Source: Lolium rigidum
Taxonomy: Eukaryota; Streptophyta; Magnoliopsida; Poales; Poaceae
Assembly (NCBI RefSeq): GCF_022539505.1
Contig: NC_061508.1
Span: forward strand, 98,977,385 to 99,041,384
Length of the DNA: 64,000 nucleotides
Reading direction: 5' to 3'
A program made the position numbers and the translations under genes. The notes beneath the pieces were generated by a model. The model had not been told where the DNA came from. It searched no databases and saw nothing but the letters and a program-made list of their open reading frames with translations. The number at the start of each line of letters is the position of its first letter. The stretch's first letter is position 1. Positions 12,318-23,149 of the stretch are shown piece by piece.

Positions 12318-13982
12318 AGTGGCTAGCTTCGTCGGGCCACCGGGGACCGTGCTAAGGGGAGTGTATCTGCGACATTCTTTACAGTGTGCATCACATCGAT
12401 GTTATGCGGAAGTTCGAGGTCCTTGTAATACTCGAGCTTCGTTAAAGCCGCCTCGTGAGTCCAGTTGTGCGTTACACCATATCCCTCAAATTGATGGCCA
12501 GTTGGCGTCGCTGCCGGCACGAGAGCACGTAGCTCGGCTTCAACAAGTGTACCATCAAACTTCGGCACATCTTTTTTTCATGCACAACTTTGCCCTTCTT
12601 GAAGTTCTTTTTGTCTTCTCTAAACGGATGCCTCCTTTTGAGGAACCGTCGATTCGTGTCAAACGCAACATACTTGCGACCCTTCGTAGCCAAAGGAACT
12701 CAAGCCGATGCTCGCACACTCGGGCATGGCCACTTACCAGCTGTACACCATCCACATGTTAGGGCGTACCCGGGCATGTCATGCATGGTATACCGCAACC
12801 AAACTCTCATGCAGAAGTTTGTCTTCGATGCTCTGGTCGTACGTCAATGTCCCGTGGTGCCAAGAGTGGTTCAAATCTTCCACAATCGGCTGCATGTAGA
12901 CACTCAAATTCTTCCCCGGTAATGAGGGCCTGGAATGATCGGCGACGAAACATGGTCTTCCTCGTCATTAGGACTCCGGGAGGGAGATTGAGCGGAATAA
13001 CAAACACGGGCCAGCAATCGTAATTGGCAGTGGACATACCATATGGATTGAAGCCATCCGTTGCTATCGCAATTCGACATTCCGAGCCTCGGCTGCCTTA
13101 AGGCGGTGTTTTGTATCGAAGTTCTTCCATGCCGTACCATCGGATGGATGTCCCATCTTCAACTTGTTGTTTTCGTCCACGAATCTCTTCCCATACTTGT
13201 GCCACGTCATCCGTTTGGTCTGTCTCCTCGTGCATGTAAAGCCGCTGGATTCTTTTTATGAATGGGAGATATCGAAGAATCGACTTTGCGGTGCTTGACC
13301 GCCTCACCCGACCATCCTTTCCCGTTACCTCTTCATACCTAGATCAGCTACTGGATGGGACGAGTACTTGTCCTCCGCATACTTGTCTCCAAAATAGAAC
13401 GCAGCCTTTCGGACAACAGTCTATCCTTTGATAATCCATGTTGAGGTCCTTCATAATTCTCCTCGTCGCGTGCGAGCTTTGAGGCAGACAATGATCTTTG
13501 GGCAACATGTTACCGGTTGTTTTCGGACTTGCTTCAAAGCCCTCACGGGTGGTGTTGTACCGGGTCTTGTCGGCTAGACATTGGGAGATGGCATCGAGCT
13601 GAGAAATCACGGCGCCCTCGTACAGAGGCCTCTTAGCCGCGGCAATCATATCATAGAAGGCCTTCGCGGTTGGCTCTGGTTCCTCCGGTTCTGGCGGCGC
13701 CTCCGGTTCTGGCGGCGAATCCGGGACATCGGCATGGACGAGATCATCTAGAAAGTCTCTAACTCCATCGTACGCATTGCCATTGAGCCGCTGCCGCATC
13801 ACCTCACCTCCGTCACGTTCGCGCTCATCAAAGTCGATTTCCGTGACGTACCCATGCATATACCCATATTGCGGAAGGTGTCTATACATTTCATCCTTCC
13901 CACGACGTTGACGCTTCACGCAGCGAACACAGGGGCAAAGTGCCCGAACCAGCCCCTTTGTACCACGCGCTAACTCATTCAC
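12318..13982 (-). pseudogene. CACTA transposase (TNP2-like), decayed
   Basis: The N terminus at 13,982 shows the transposase-associated zinc-like motif (RALCPCVRCVKRQRRGKDEM, then HLPQYGYMHGYV). An acidic Pro/Glu linker follows at ~13,730-13,670. Further pieces appear in changing frames: DCCPKGCVLFWR at ~13,400, IRIAIATDGFNPYGM-like residues at ~13,060, and DVMHTVKNVADT at ~12,380 (the family's DVMH.EKNV motif). The order is right for TNP2, but frameshifts and stops interrupt it throughout and the C-terminal half is missing or unrecognisable. The gene is non-functional as read. Confidence 0.75.
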
Positions 13983-14213
13983 TAGAAAATGGGTCTTCCT
14001 TGTCCACTCATCTGTTTTCTCGCCGCACTAACACGCTCATTGTACATCCATCCATTATCAGCCATCCTCTCGCTTTATTGGGAGCCAAACCACAGACATA
14101 GCATTTATATCAAATAGGAAATTAAATGCATCATATTTTTATTTATTTTACCGGGCGAACCGCATGCATCAACCTACATCTCTACTAGGTGGGCTCCTAG
14201 CAGCCGCCGGATC

Positions 14214-14393
14214 CGTAGTTGGCTACGTTCTCCATGCTACCCGGTCCAAGTCAGAATTTCGGCAGCACCTCCCCGCTGCTCTCCCGATACACGTCTCGGC
14301 AAAAGCCGAGAGGATGTGCATCCGGAGAACAACGGGGAGGCGCCGCCGAAATCCCGACTCGGACCGGAGTAGAACATGGAAAACGTAGACAAC
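14214..14393. repeat. Long imperfect palindrome inside the CACTA element
   Basis: Left arm 14,214-14,300 and right arm 14,303-14,393 are reverse complements with few mismatches and almost no spacer (AAAAGC region). The transcript would fold into a ~85-bp hairpin. It lies just upstream of the transposase start, on the 5' side of the minus-strand genes. Confidence 0.75.
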
Positions 14394-14879
14394 TACGCAT
14401 CCGCCGACTGTCCCGTAAATGCCGCAAGCGTTACGGTTCAAAATATGCGGACCACTAATGCATATTTATCCGCGTAACGCTCGCGGACGGGAAGTGACAC
14501 CTAGGTTACGCAACTGGACTTGGAAAATGAATCTAGTGACATAAGAAAATGCGGAGAAGGGGAGGCGATGTTTTAGCTCACCCTCGGCGGACGGAGAGAA
14601 TCGCGTGGCGATGTCGAACGTGGAGGTGGCGATGTCGGTGGCCGGAGCGAATCGCGTCAAGATCCCGGGTCGTCACGTCGGGGTGCTCACGCCGGTGCCT
14701 ATTTAAAACAATAAACAAAATAGTCAATAAATCCGCAACTAACAATTTACCCTAAGTAACATTTTTATTTATAAGTACTAATTTATCCTAACTAACTAAC
14801 TAACTACCAATTGGTTACCTAACTAACAACACTAACTAACTAACAACTAACAAATTAACAAAAAAAATGCATACCTTTG

Positions 14880-15345
14880 AGCTCTCCATGGAGCCGGCCA
14901 GTGAGGGGAGTCGCTGCGGAAGGAGGGGGCCGGGGCGGTGTGCTGCGGGAGGAGGGGGCCGCTGCGGCGTGCTGCGGGAGGGGAGGAGGGGCGGCGCGGC
15001 GCGGTGTGTCTGCGGGGCGGGGGCCGTGGCGGGCGGCCGGGGAAGGGAGGGGCAGGGGAGGAGGCGGCCGGGAAGGGAGGGTCGTGGGAGGAGGGCGGCC
15101 GGGAAGGGCGGGGCAGGGGAGGAGGGCGGCCGGGAAGGGGAGGTGCGGGGCGGCCGGCGACGGGGAGGTGCGGGCGCGCGGCGGCCGGCAGCGGCCGGCT
15201 GACGGGGGCGGCCGGCGGCGACGGGAGGTGCGGGCGCGGGGCGGGAGGAGGAGGGCGGCGCGCGGCGGGGAGGAGGGTGGCGGCGCGGGGCGGGAGGGTG
15301 GCGCGGGGCAGGAGGAGGGCTGGGAGCTGGTCGAGCCGCACCGGC
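14880..15345. other. GC-rich, G-run-rich block of the CACTA element
   Basis: The plus strand is almost entirely G and C, with repeated GGAGG, GGCGG and GGGAAGG runs. Open frames on both strands are by-products of composition (Pro/Arg/Ala- or Gly/Arg-rich). It lies upstream of the minus-strand transposase genes and could hold their promoter or form G-quadruplexes. No coding function is supported. Confidence 0.5.
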
Positions 15346-15360
15346 TCCCTTGTAACACGG

Positions 15361-15420
15361 GTCGGAGCGGCCCCCTATGCCGAGGGCCGGCTATACGCCG
15401 AGGGTGGCCCTCGGCATAGA
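15361..15420. repeat. Internal copy of the CACTA subterminal motif
   Basis: CTATGCCGAGGGC, TACGCCGAGGGT and CCCTCGGCATAG occur here, 3.5 kb inside the right end, followed by a T-rich stretch. The order (motif then T-rich) is mirrored at 18,600-18,700. This suggests that the tandem-repeat block was inserted into, or expanded from, an original right subterminal region. Confidence 0.65.
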
Positions 15421-15839
15421 CCCTTTTTTCAATTTTTTTTTATTTTTTTATTTTTTCTCTTATTTATTTTTCTGACTACATTATACTAATATATATATAT
15501 AATAATTAGTTCATATAAAAAATTGACCGCGTCGACGTTAAATCGATCGCGCGGTACACCCCTTTGCTGTGCGGTCTACCTCTTTGACCGTGCGGTCTAC
15601 CCCTTTGTCTGGCCTCCAACGGCGCTGCCCCTATGAACTTTAATGTACCTTTGCGTTTATTTATGTCATAGGAACAAGTAAATGGGAGTGGGTCGGGCTC
15701 GGACGCGTGTTATAGGAATAAGTTACCATCTTATTCCATGTGGACAGTTGAACTATGGACTTTTCTCTTACCCCCCGGTAGACGAAACCCTAATCCGGGA
15801 GCCCCGCAGATCTACCCCTTTGACCGGCCTCCGATAACA

Positions 15840-18164
15840 GTTGAACTATGGACTTTTCTCTTACTTTGTGTTGTGTTAGTTCATCGGAACATGTAGTACC
15901 AATAATTCCCCCTATACATGCGAGATCCGCCCAAGTGTAGGAACCCCCGTCCGAGAAGCCGGACACACTCGGGGGTAGCCTTGGATATAGAACCATCTCA
16001 AATCACTTTTGTGCATTCCATGTGGACACACACAAGTTTTGGGGCCATTCTCTACATCCGATGCTCGATTTCCGACGAAACCCTAGTTCTCGTTGACCGC
16101 GCGTTCTACCCCTTTGATCGCATCCCATCGGGGTCCCCGGTGGGCATATGCCTCCATTTGAGCTTGGTTAGGTCATAGGTACATTTGGAAACAAGGATCA
16201 TCACATATGATCTCAAGTTTCTCTCCGGTTCACCTCCGAGGAGTTCCCCTATACATGCATAATCCGCCTAAGTGTAGGAACCCCCGTCCGAGAAGCCGGA
16301 CACACTCGGGGGTAGCCTTGGATATAGAACCATCTCAAATCACTTTTGTGCATTCCATGTGGACACACACAAGTTTTGGGGCCATTCCCTAGATCCGATG
16401 CTCGATTTCCGACGAAACCCTAGTTCTCGTTGACCGCGCGGTCTACCCCTTTGATCGCATCCCATCGGGGTCCCCGGTGGGCATATGCCTCAATTTGAGC
16501 TTGGTTAGGTCATAGGTACATTTGGAAACAAGGATCATCACATATGATCTCAAGTTTCTCTCCGGTTCACCTCCGAGGGAGTTCCCCCTATACATCCAGT
16601 AATCCGCCTAAGTGTAGGAACCCCCGTCCGAGAAGCCGGACACACCTGGGGGTAGCCTTGGATATAGAACCATCTCAAATCACTTTTGTGCATTCCATGT
16701 GGACACACACAAGTTTTGGGGCCATTCCCTAGATCCGATGCTCGATTTCCGACGAAACCCTAGTTCCGTTGACCGCGCGGTCTACCCCTTTGATCGCATC
16801 CCATCGGGGTCCTCCGTGGGCATATGCCTCCATTTGAGCTTGGTTAGGTCATAGGTACATGTGGAAACAAGGATCATCACATATGATCTCAAGTTTCTCT
16901 CCGGTTCACCTCCGAGGGAGTTCCCCCTATACATGCATAATCCGCCTAAGTGTAGGAACCCCCGTCCGAGAAGCCGGACACACTGGGGGTAGCCTTGGAT
17001 ATAGAACCATCTCAAATCACTTTTGTGCATTCCATGTGGACACACACAAGTTTTGGGGCCATTCCCTAGATCCGATGCTCGATTTCCGACGAAACCCTAG
17101 TTCCGTTGACCGCGCGGTCTACCCCTTTGATCGCATCCCATCGGGGGTCCCCGGTGGGCATATGCCTCAATTTGAGCTTGGTTAGGTCATAGGTACATGT
17201 GGAAACAAGGATCATCACATATGATCTCAAGTTTCTCTCCGGCTCACCTCCGAGGGAGTTCACCCCTATACATGCAGAATCTGCCTAAGTGTAGGAACCC
17301 CCTGTCCGAGAAGCCGGACACACCTGGGGGGTAGCCTTGGATATAGAACCATCTCAAATCACTTTTGTGCATTCCATGTGGACACACACAAGTTTTGGGG
17401 CCATTCCCTAGATCCGATGCTCGATTTCCGACGAAACCCTAGTTCTGTGGACCGCGCGGTCTACCCCTTTGACTGCATCCCATCGGGGGTCCCCCGGTGG
17501 GCATATGCCTCCATTTGAGCTTGGTTAGGTCATAAGTACATGTGGAAACAAGGATCATCACATATGATCTCAAGTTTCTCTCCGGTTCACCTCCGAGGGA
17601 GTTCCCTCTATACATGCATAATCCGCCTAAGTGTAGTAATCCCCGTCCGAGAAGCCGGACACACCTTGGGGGTAGCCTTGGATATAAAACCATCTCAAAT
17701 CACTTTTGTGCATTCCATGTGGACACACACAAGTTTTGGGGCCATTCTCTACATCTCGATGCTCGATTTCCGACGAAACCCTAGTTCCGTTGACCGCGCG
17801 GTCTACCCCTTTGATCGCATCCCATCGGGGTCCCCGTGGGCATATGCCTCCATTTGAGCTTGGTTAGGTCATAGGTACATTTGGAAACAAGGATCATCAC
17901 ATATGATCTCAAGTTTCTCTCCGGTTCACCTCCGAGGGAGTTCCCCTATACATCCGAGATCCGCCTAAGTGTAGGAACCCCCTGTCCGAGAAGCCGGACA
18001 CACCTGGGGGTATCCTTGGATATAGAACCATCTCAAATCACTTTTGTGCATTCCATGTGGACACACACAAGTTTTGGGGCCATTCCCTAGATCCGATGCT
18101 CGATTTCCGACGAAACCCTAGTTCTGTTGACCGCGCGGTCTACCCCTTTGACTGCATCCCATCG
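15840..18164 (+). repeat. Seven-copy tandem array, period ~337-342 bp
   Basis: The landmark GTGTAGGAAC or GTGTAGTAAT recurs at 15,935, 16,272, 16,612, 16,950, 17,289, 17,631 and 17,969. Each unit contains CCGAGAAGCCGGACACAC, GTGGACACACACAAGTTTTG, GACGAAACCCTAG and ACCGCGCGGTCTACCCC. Units differ mainly by one- and two-base indels. Degenerate older units extend left to about 15,540. Repeated ~60-130 residue frames in this region are by-products and are not genes. Confidence 0.92.
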
Positions 18165-18398
18165 GGGTTAGGGCTAGAGTTAGGGTTAGGGCTAGAGTTA
18201 GGGTTAGGGTTAGGGCTAGAGTTAGGGTTAGAGTTAGGGTTAGAGTTAGGGTTAGGGTTAGAGTTAGCAATGTATGTGGAAACCCTAGGGTTAGGGTTAG
18301 GGCTAGAGTTAGGGTTAGGGTTAGGGTTAGAGTTAGGGTTAGAGTTAGGGTTAGAGTTAGGGTTAGGGTTAGGGTTAGGGTTAGAGTTAGGGTTAGGG
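18165..18398 (+). repeat. TTAGGG-type hexamer array (telomere-like)
   Basis: The array consists of GGGTTA hexamers with GGGCTA and GAGTTA variants, interrupted once at ~18,269-18,288. The period is 6, whereas the usual plant telomere repeat is the 7-mer TTTAGGG, so this is not a typical plant interstitial telomere. It begins where the last 340-bp unit stops and lies inside the CACTA element. The forward Leu-Gly-Leu-Glu and reverse Leu-Thr frames are by-products. Confidence 0.9.
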
Positions 18399-18637
18399 AA
18401 ACCGTTGGGCGGGGACCCGCGGATCTACCCATATGTACATCGATAGCAAATGTTGGGCCTAGTGGCTCCGGTTGACCCGTCCGCGAAGAGCGTCACCCGT
18501 GGGACCTACATATGCCATCTACGAATTCTTAAAAAATAGAACCATTTTTTACATAATGCATACTAGTAAATAAATAATAGAAACATAATATAAAGTAATA
18601 TGAGAGAGAGAAAAAAGAAAAAAATAAAAGAAAAATC

Positions 18638-18944
18638 TATATGCCGAGGGTGGCCGTCGGCATAGGGTGGCCATGCCCTATGCCGAGGGTAGCCCTCGGC
18701 GTCTGTCTGACGCCGTGAGAGGGCGGCGACGGTGCGGGTGCGAGGGAGGTGATGGAGACCTCTACGCCGAGGGCCGGGTAGACGCCGACGGCGGCCCTCG
18801 GCGTAGGAGACTATACGCCGACGGTACCTAGACGCCGACGGTCGGCTTCCGGCGCTGCCCTGGCGAGGCCGTACGCCGACGGCCCCGATAAAATGCCCTC
18901 GGCGTAGGGTTTGGCCGTCGGCGTCTAGGCCCATTCCTGTAGTG
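18638..18944 (-). repeat. Right terminal and subterminal repeats of the CACTA element
   Basis: Motifs of the ATGCCGAGGGT, ACGCCGACGG and CCCTCGGCGTAG type are clustered up to the terminal ATTCCTGTAGTG. They mirror the left end and confirm that both termini belong to one element. Confidence 0.8.
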
Positions 18945-19460
18945 ATAGTGTTGGAGTCGCATTATAATTGATGGAAGACTGATTGGGTGCTTTACACATG
19001 AAACATATGATCTTAGACCTTTGTTATTGGGGGGTTCGTACTTTTGGTGGGAAAAACGACAGTTTAGACATGGAGAAGATCTTCAGCCGATGCATAGGAG
19101 TGCAATGTCTATGTGAGTTATTGTTACTAACTCCTGAAGATCAAAGAAAAAAACCAAATAATAGGATGCATGAAAGTTGGACATGTCCACTAGAAGGTAC
19201 GGCTAAAAATCAAAGGGGATGCTGCATATGATGTGGACCAAGGTAAAGGAGGTATGAGTGCCACACCCATAGATTATAAGGGCAAATTCATGATTGCGAG
19301 TTGCGAAGAATTACATTTTGTAGCTGACCCGTTCATGGCCAAGGCATATGCACTTAGAGATGAACTTAGCCTTGCTTCATACATTGGAGGCAGCAAGTTC
19401 ATTACCCAATCAGATAACCTCCATCATTACCCAATCAGATAACCTCTTTAGCAACAATCT
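18945..19460 (+). pseudogene. LINE RNase H-domain part, continuing the fragment before the CACTA element
   Basis: After the CACTA target duplication, forward-frame pieces resemble the RNase H tail of plant L1 ORF2: MHESWTCPLEGT, then DVDQGKGGMSATPIDYKGKF, then ELHFVADPFMAKAYALRDE. Frameshifts and stops are present. Together with 8770-9681 this gives one LINE copy split by the transposon. The order and polarity match. Confidence 0.7.
19400..19446. repeat. 22-bp direct duplication with 3-bp filler
   Basis: A 22-bp stretch at 19,400-19,421 (containing ATTACCCAATCAGATAACC) is repeated exactly at 19,425-19,446, with CAT between the copies. It looks like a repair scar or the target duplication of an extremely short insertion. 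Confidence 0.8.
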
Positions 19461-20243
19461 AAGAAGAGCTCTAAGCTCCCAGGGTTCCCGGCGTCTGTGG
19501 GCGTCTCGACGGTCGCTGTCGTGGGCCCCGCTTGGGAGTTTGCCGATGGTTTTCTTTTCTACCGTACGACGGAATTTTGTAGTCGGTGCGATGTTTCTAT
19601 CCGCTTTGACTAGATGTCTCTGTCAAACCATTCTCTTCGATTGGATAACATCAATTCCAAACAATCCTCTCGATCTCCACCGCCGCGCATGTCCTCGCTC
19701 ATGCCGATCTGCCCCGTCCTCGAACTGGCGGCGCCATGGACTGCCTTTCCCGTGCCCGCCAGTACCCCTGCCCGCCGCTGCAATCGATTTCCCACCATCG
19801 CCCAGAGCTTGAGGGAGAGGTTACGACGCCAATTTCGTCTCCACCGCCGCACACGCAGCTGCCTGCAGGTGGAGGTCTGATTTTCTATCCATGCCGCTCC
19901 TCCCTGTCCTCGCCAACATGGTGCGCCAACCGTTCCTGAATAGCCCCTAATACATAAGGGCGTCCTTCCGAACTCGCGAGCATATGCAGGTCTGAAATTC
20001 TGAACCTCCGTCGTGCCGGGTGTGACAACAGTCAGCAGCATGGCCGGTTGATGAGTCACACTGTCGTCTTCATACACTGTGCTACTGCCTGTAGGATGGC
20101 CTGTAGGGTCTGCTGCCTATCTCTCACGGTCTCCTTTTTGGCCTAGGAAGGAAAGGAATAATTATGATGCCATGTTCTTGTGCAGGTTGATTTGAACAAA
20201 TTACCATTCAGATAGAATTTTCAATTGTAGCCTCATCAGGATT

Positions 20244-20320
20244 GACATAAGAGTGGCATGACGCAGTGGGGGCCTTCCCCACTGTATTTTGCGTCAAAAA
20301 AAAAAGACATAAGAGTGGCA
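20244..20320 (+). mobile_element. 47-bp 5'-truncated retroposon with 15-bp target duplication
   Basis: GACATAAGAGTGGCA occurs at 20,244-20,258 and again at 20,306-20,320. Between the copies is a 47-bp insert (20,259-20,305) that ends in a run of ten A. Direct duplication plus a 3' poly(A) is the signature of LINE-mediated insertion. The insert is too short to name; it could be the tail of a LINE or SINE. Confidence 0.8.
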
Positions 20321-21838
20321 GCAGGCAGTTCCATCATTGGGTGAGCTGTTCCTTCTTTACTGGTTTATGTTAAAATTGTTGGTTACCTTTTCTGTAGGTT
20401 GGTCGAGGTTTAGTTACTATTTTCTATCTTTTGATGCAAAAGCTTACGATGATTATCTATTACCAGGATTGGTTCTACCTTCAGCCTTCTCTTACAAAAT
20501 AGTTAATGAAGCTTCATTTTGAGGGTCCAATGGTCAACCAAAGTGAAATAGAGAAATTTAGAAGCATTTTACTTGACTACATTTGCTTTCAAGTTTCAAG
20601 GCTAGGAAATTTTCTCCATACATGTCCGTTTGCGTTGATATTTAGGAGTATTTAAGTTGACTATATTTACTTCGAAGCTAAAAGGCTAGCAAATTTTCTC
20701 CCTACATGTTCATTATATCTCTTTTCTTCTTTGTCTTCCTAGCTGCACTGTGGATTTGTATCCCTAAATACACAGTTGTTAGGGAACATGTAAGCTCCTG
20801 AATTGTTTTGCGGCGCTTCTAGGTCTGGTCATTCTTCGGCTTGCTTATGCGGCGTGGCCTCTCGCTTAATAATTCACATGAAAACGCTTCCTTTTTCTTG
20901 GATCCATTGCCCTGAATAACTAAATAAGTTGATCGATAGATACTGAAAGAGATGCTATATTTTTCAATGAACATTGTGTAGTGGTTTCCTAGATTCCTAT
21001 TAGATTGATACGTTTTTGGTATATTGCAGATTGATTGTATTAATACCCTCCCTGGGAAGTGAAGCTTACAAAAAAATAAATAATTCTTCCCCATGTTAAC
21101 TTGATGTTCAGTACATTATTATCATATTAGGCTCCTGAAACTTTCCATTTCTTATAGTCATCGTTGCTATTTCGCGTAAAACTGACATTTCTATCAAAAG
21201 TTTTGTGTCAGTCCTCAGAATATGTGTCACATTTTACTTGATACTGGGGCAACTCAATACACCGTTTAGCTAAAAAAAAAAACACCTTTAGCTACGGCGT
21301 GTATTTTACTTCAGCGACCAATTTACTGTATTTGATTATACAAATTGACTGCCAAGCAGTCATTGTTCCAGCGGATTAGTGGTCCTTTTCTCTATATTTG
21401 TTTGTATTGTTCCTATTTTTGCATCTCAGTTTAATGCTTAGTGCACAGAGCTATACTTTTAATCGCATTTTTACTTGATGGCTTGCATTTACAAAGAGAT
21501 CAAAATATACACGTTAAACATATTGTCTTGGATTTTCTTTTACTTTGTCGTCTGATGGTACACCTAAAGGTTCGTTGTCTTTGTCTTCCTGTCCTTTCCT
21601 TTCTTATTTTTCTTCTTCAGTATTTTGTACTCAAATCCAGCTTAACAATGGCGCCTAGGCCAACTACTTGTGCAAATCAAGTAGCAGTAAGTCATCTGCA
21701 CTTAACTCAGAACACTAACAACGACTTGATGTCATGTTGAAGTTGTTGTGCCTCCACAACAAGCACTTTTATAAATTCTGGGATCATAATCTTGCTACAA
21801 CAGTTGTTCATGTACAGCTGTCGCCAAGCTAATCAGTA

Positions 21839-21884
21839 TACACCTATTTATTCTTTTTTTGTGTGGGGTACACCTATTTATTCT
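21839..21884 (-). mobile_element. 14-bp insert with 16-bp direct duplication
   Basis: TACACCTATTTATTCT at 21,839-21,854 is repeated at 21,869-21,884 around TTTTTTGTGTGGGG. Read on the minus strand, the insert ends in poly(A), so it resembles a nearly completely truncated retroposon. A break-repair filler is the alternative. Confidence 0.65.
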
Positions 21885-21978
21885 TACCGTGTTAAGTATT
21901 CAGTGCAAATGTCCAGTCTACACAACAGCATATCAGAATTTATTCTGAAAGAAGACATAAGAATCAGTTGACATCATA

Positions 21979-22151
21979 GTTTAAAATAGCCGGCTATGGC
22001 CGGGCTATAGTCCGCTATAGCCTTTCCCGCATGGTACGGCTAACTGCATTAGCCCGCTAAAAGGTGTCAAAATCCTTAAATAGCCGGCTATAGCCGGGCT
22101 ATAGCTGTTTTAGGAGGCCGCGGCTATATCCTGTAGCCGGCTATTTTAAAC
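21979..22151. mobile_element. MITE-like element with 18-bp terminal inverted repeats
   Basis: GTTTAAAATAGCCGGCTA at the left is exactly inverted at the right end (22,134-22,151). Inside, GGCTATAGCCGGGCTATAG-type palindromes repeat. A clean target duplication was not found, so the superfamily is open. It is 173 bp and non-coding. Confidence 0.65.
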
Positions 22152-23149
22152 ATTGGTTGACATAACAAAGACTGAAATCCGAGAAAAAGGTAATTCTGTT
22201 ATCACCAGTGGTATGTATTGCTACCACATGACCAAGGTAGTGATGCGGTTGATCTCCTGTCTTTTAAAACACACCAAGAGATCAATCACATTTCACCGAA
22301 TAGCTGAAAGAAAAGAATGAACTATCACGGTTTTCAGTTATAGTAGCACATTGACACAAGCAAATCAAAATTCCTCCAGAGAAAATTAAATCTTTCCAAA
22401 GAAAGCTTCGCGTGGACTTGGTGTGTAATGCGGTTAGCTAATGAGCTTATTTCTTATGATCATGGTGTGTCAGTGTTCTATGTATTTGTTCGCAGTGATA
22501 TGAACCAGGTTGTTTCTTCCGCTCGTGTTCTTATGGCTGTTGTTGCTGTTGGCCCATCTCAGATTGGTTCTCAGTTATTGCCTTTTGCTTCTTTATCCAT
22601 CCATTGTCTGCCAGATTGTCTGTTCCTGTGCCTATTCATGTGCATTTGGTGCATGTTTTATTATGGGCTTAATCTCTATTGTTTTAATTTTGTGTTGTCC
22701 TTTTTATTTCTACAGTGGAGTGTACTCCTGTCTTGCTGGTTGCTAGAGTTGCTCTGTGAAGCCAAAGCTCATTCAAAAGCAGTGTTTCTTCTGCTAAGTG
22801 AGGTCTGCTCTCCACGTTTTAGATATCTCTCTACATGTGGTGCATTGCTCTATTCTTTGCCGAATTGTTAGGTTTGCTTGCAGGAGGCCGCTTCTCTGAT
22901 TGTCGAGTGCCTTTGTTCCGGAATTCATGAATTCACTGAAAAGCATATCTTTATCGTTTGTTCGTTCATGCCTTTGCTTTTAGGATTACGGATCTTTCCA
23001 GCCTTCTCTGTTTCAGCTGTGACATCTTTTAGGATTACGAATAGAGAGAGAGAGGGGGAGAAAGAGAGAGTCCATTCGTATTGGGTAACCGCGTTGATTT
23101 TAGAAGAGCAAAAGTGCAACAAAAATGTTTTAAGAAGAGTTCTCTTATT

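Larger units (their letters stand above)
9682..18944 (-). mobile_element. Full-length CACTA (En/Spm) DNA transposon, 9,263 bp
   Basis: The left end begins CACTACAGGAAT at 9682. The right end is its inverse, ATTCCTGTAGTG, ending at 18,944. The 3-bp target duplication ATA sits at 9679-9681 and 18,945-18,947, as expected for CACTA elements. Both ends carry many short subterminal motifs of the form CTACGCCGAGGGC or CTACGCCGACGGC. Transposase genes run on the minus strand (10,486-13,982) and are decayed. The remainder is a palindrome, a GC-rich block, a ~340-bp tandem array and a TTAGGG-type array. The element splits a LINE in half. It could still move if transposase were supplied in trans, since its ends look intact; this is inference. 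Confidence 0.9.

Noticed and set aside
14847..15489. Overlapping 110-180 residue frames on both strands in the GC-rich CACTA block
   Set aside because: Low-complexity Pro- or Gly-rich frames in all phases, expected from composition.
15918..18090. Repeated 60-108 residue frames (MISSFSPVHLRG type)
   Set aside because: They recur with the 340-bp tandem unit and change frame between units, so they are by-products of the array.
18057..18446. Leu-Gly-Leu-Glu repeat protein
   Set aside because: Simple translation of the hexamer array, with no start context and no unique sequence.
9682..18944. CRISPR-like array because of many short repeats
   Set aside because: The motifs occur in both orientations at irregular spacing at transposon ends, in a eukaryotic genome.
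22428..22871. 147-residue hydrophobic frame as a membrane protein gene
   Set aside because: It has no homologous motif, the neighbourhood is decayed, and T-rich codons alone give Leu/Phe/Cys bias.
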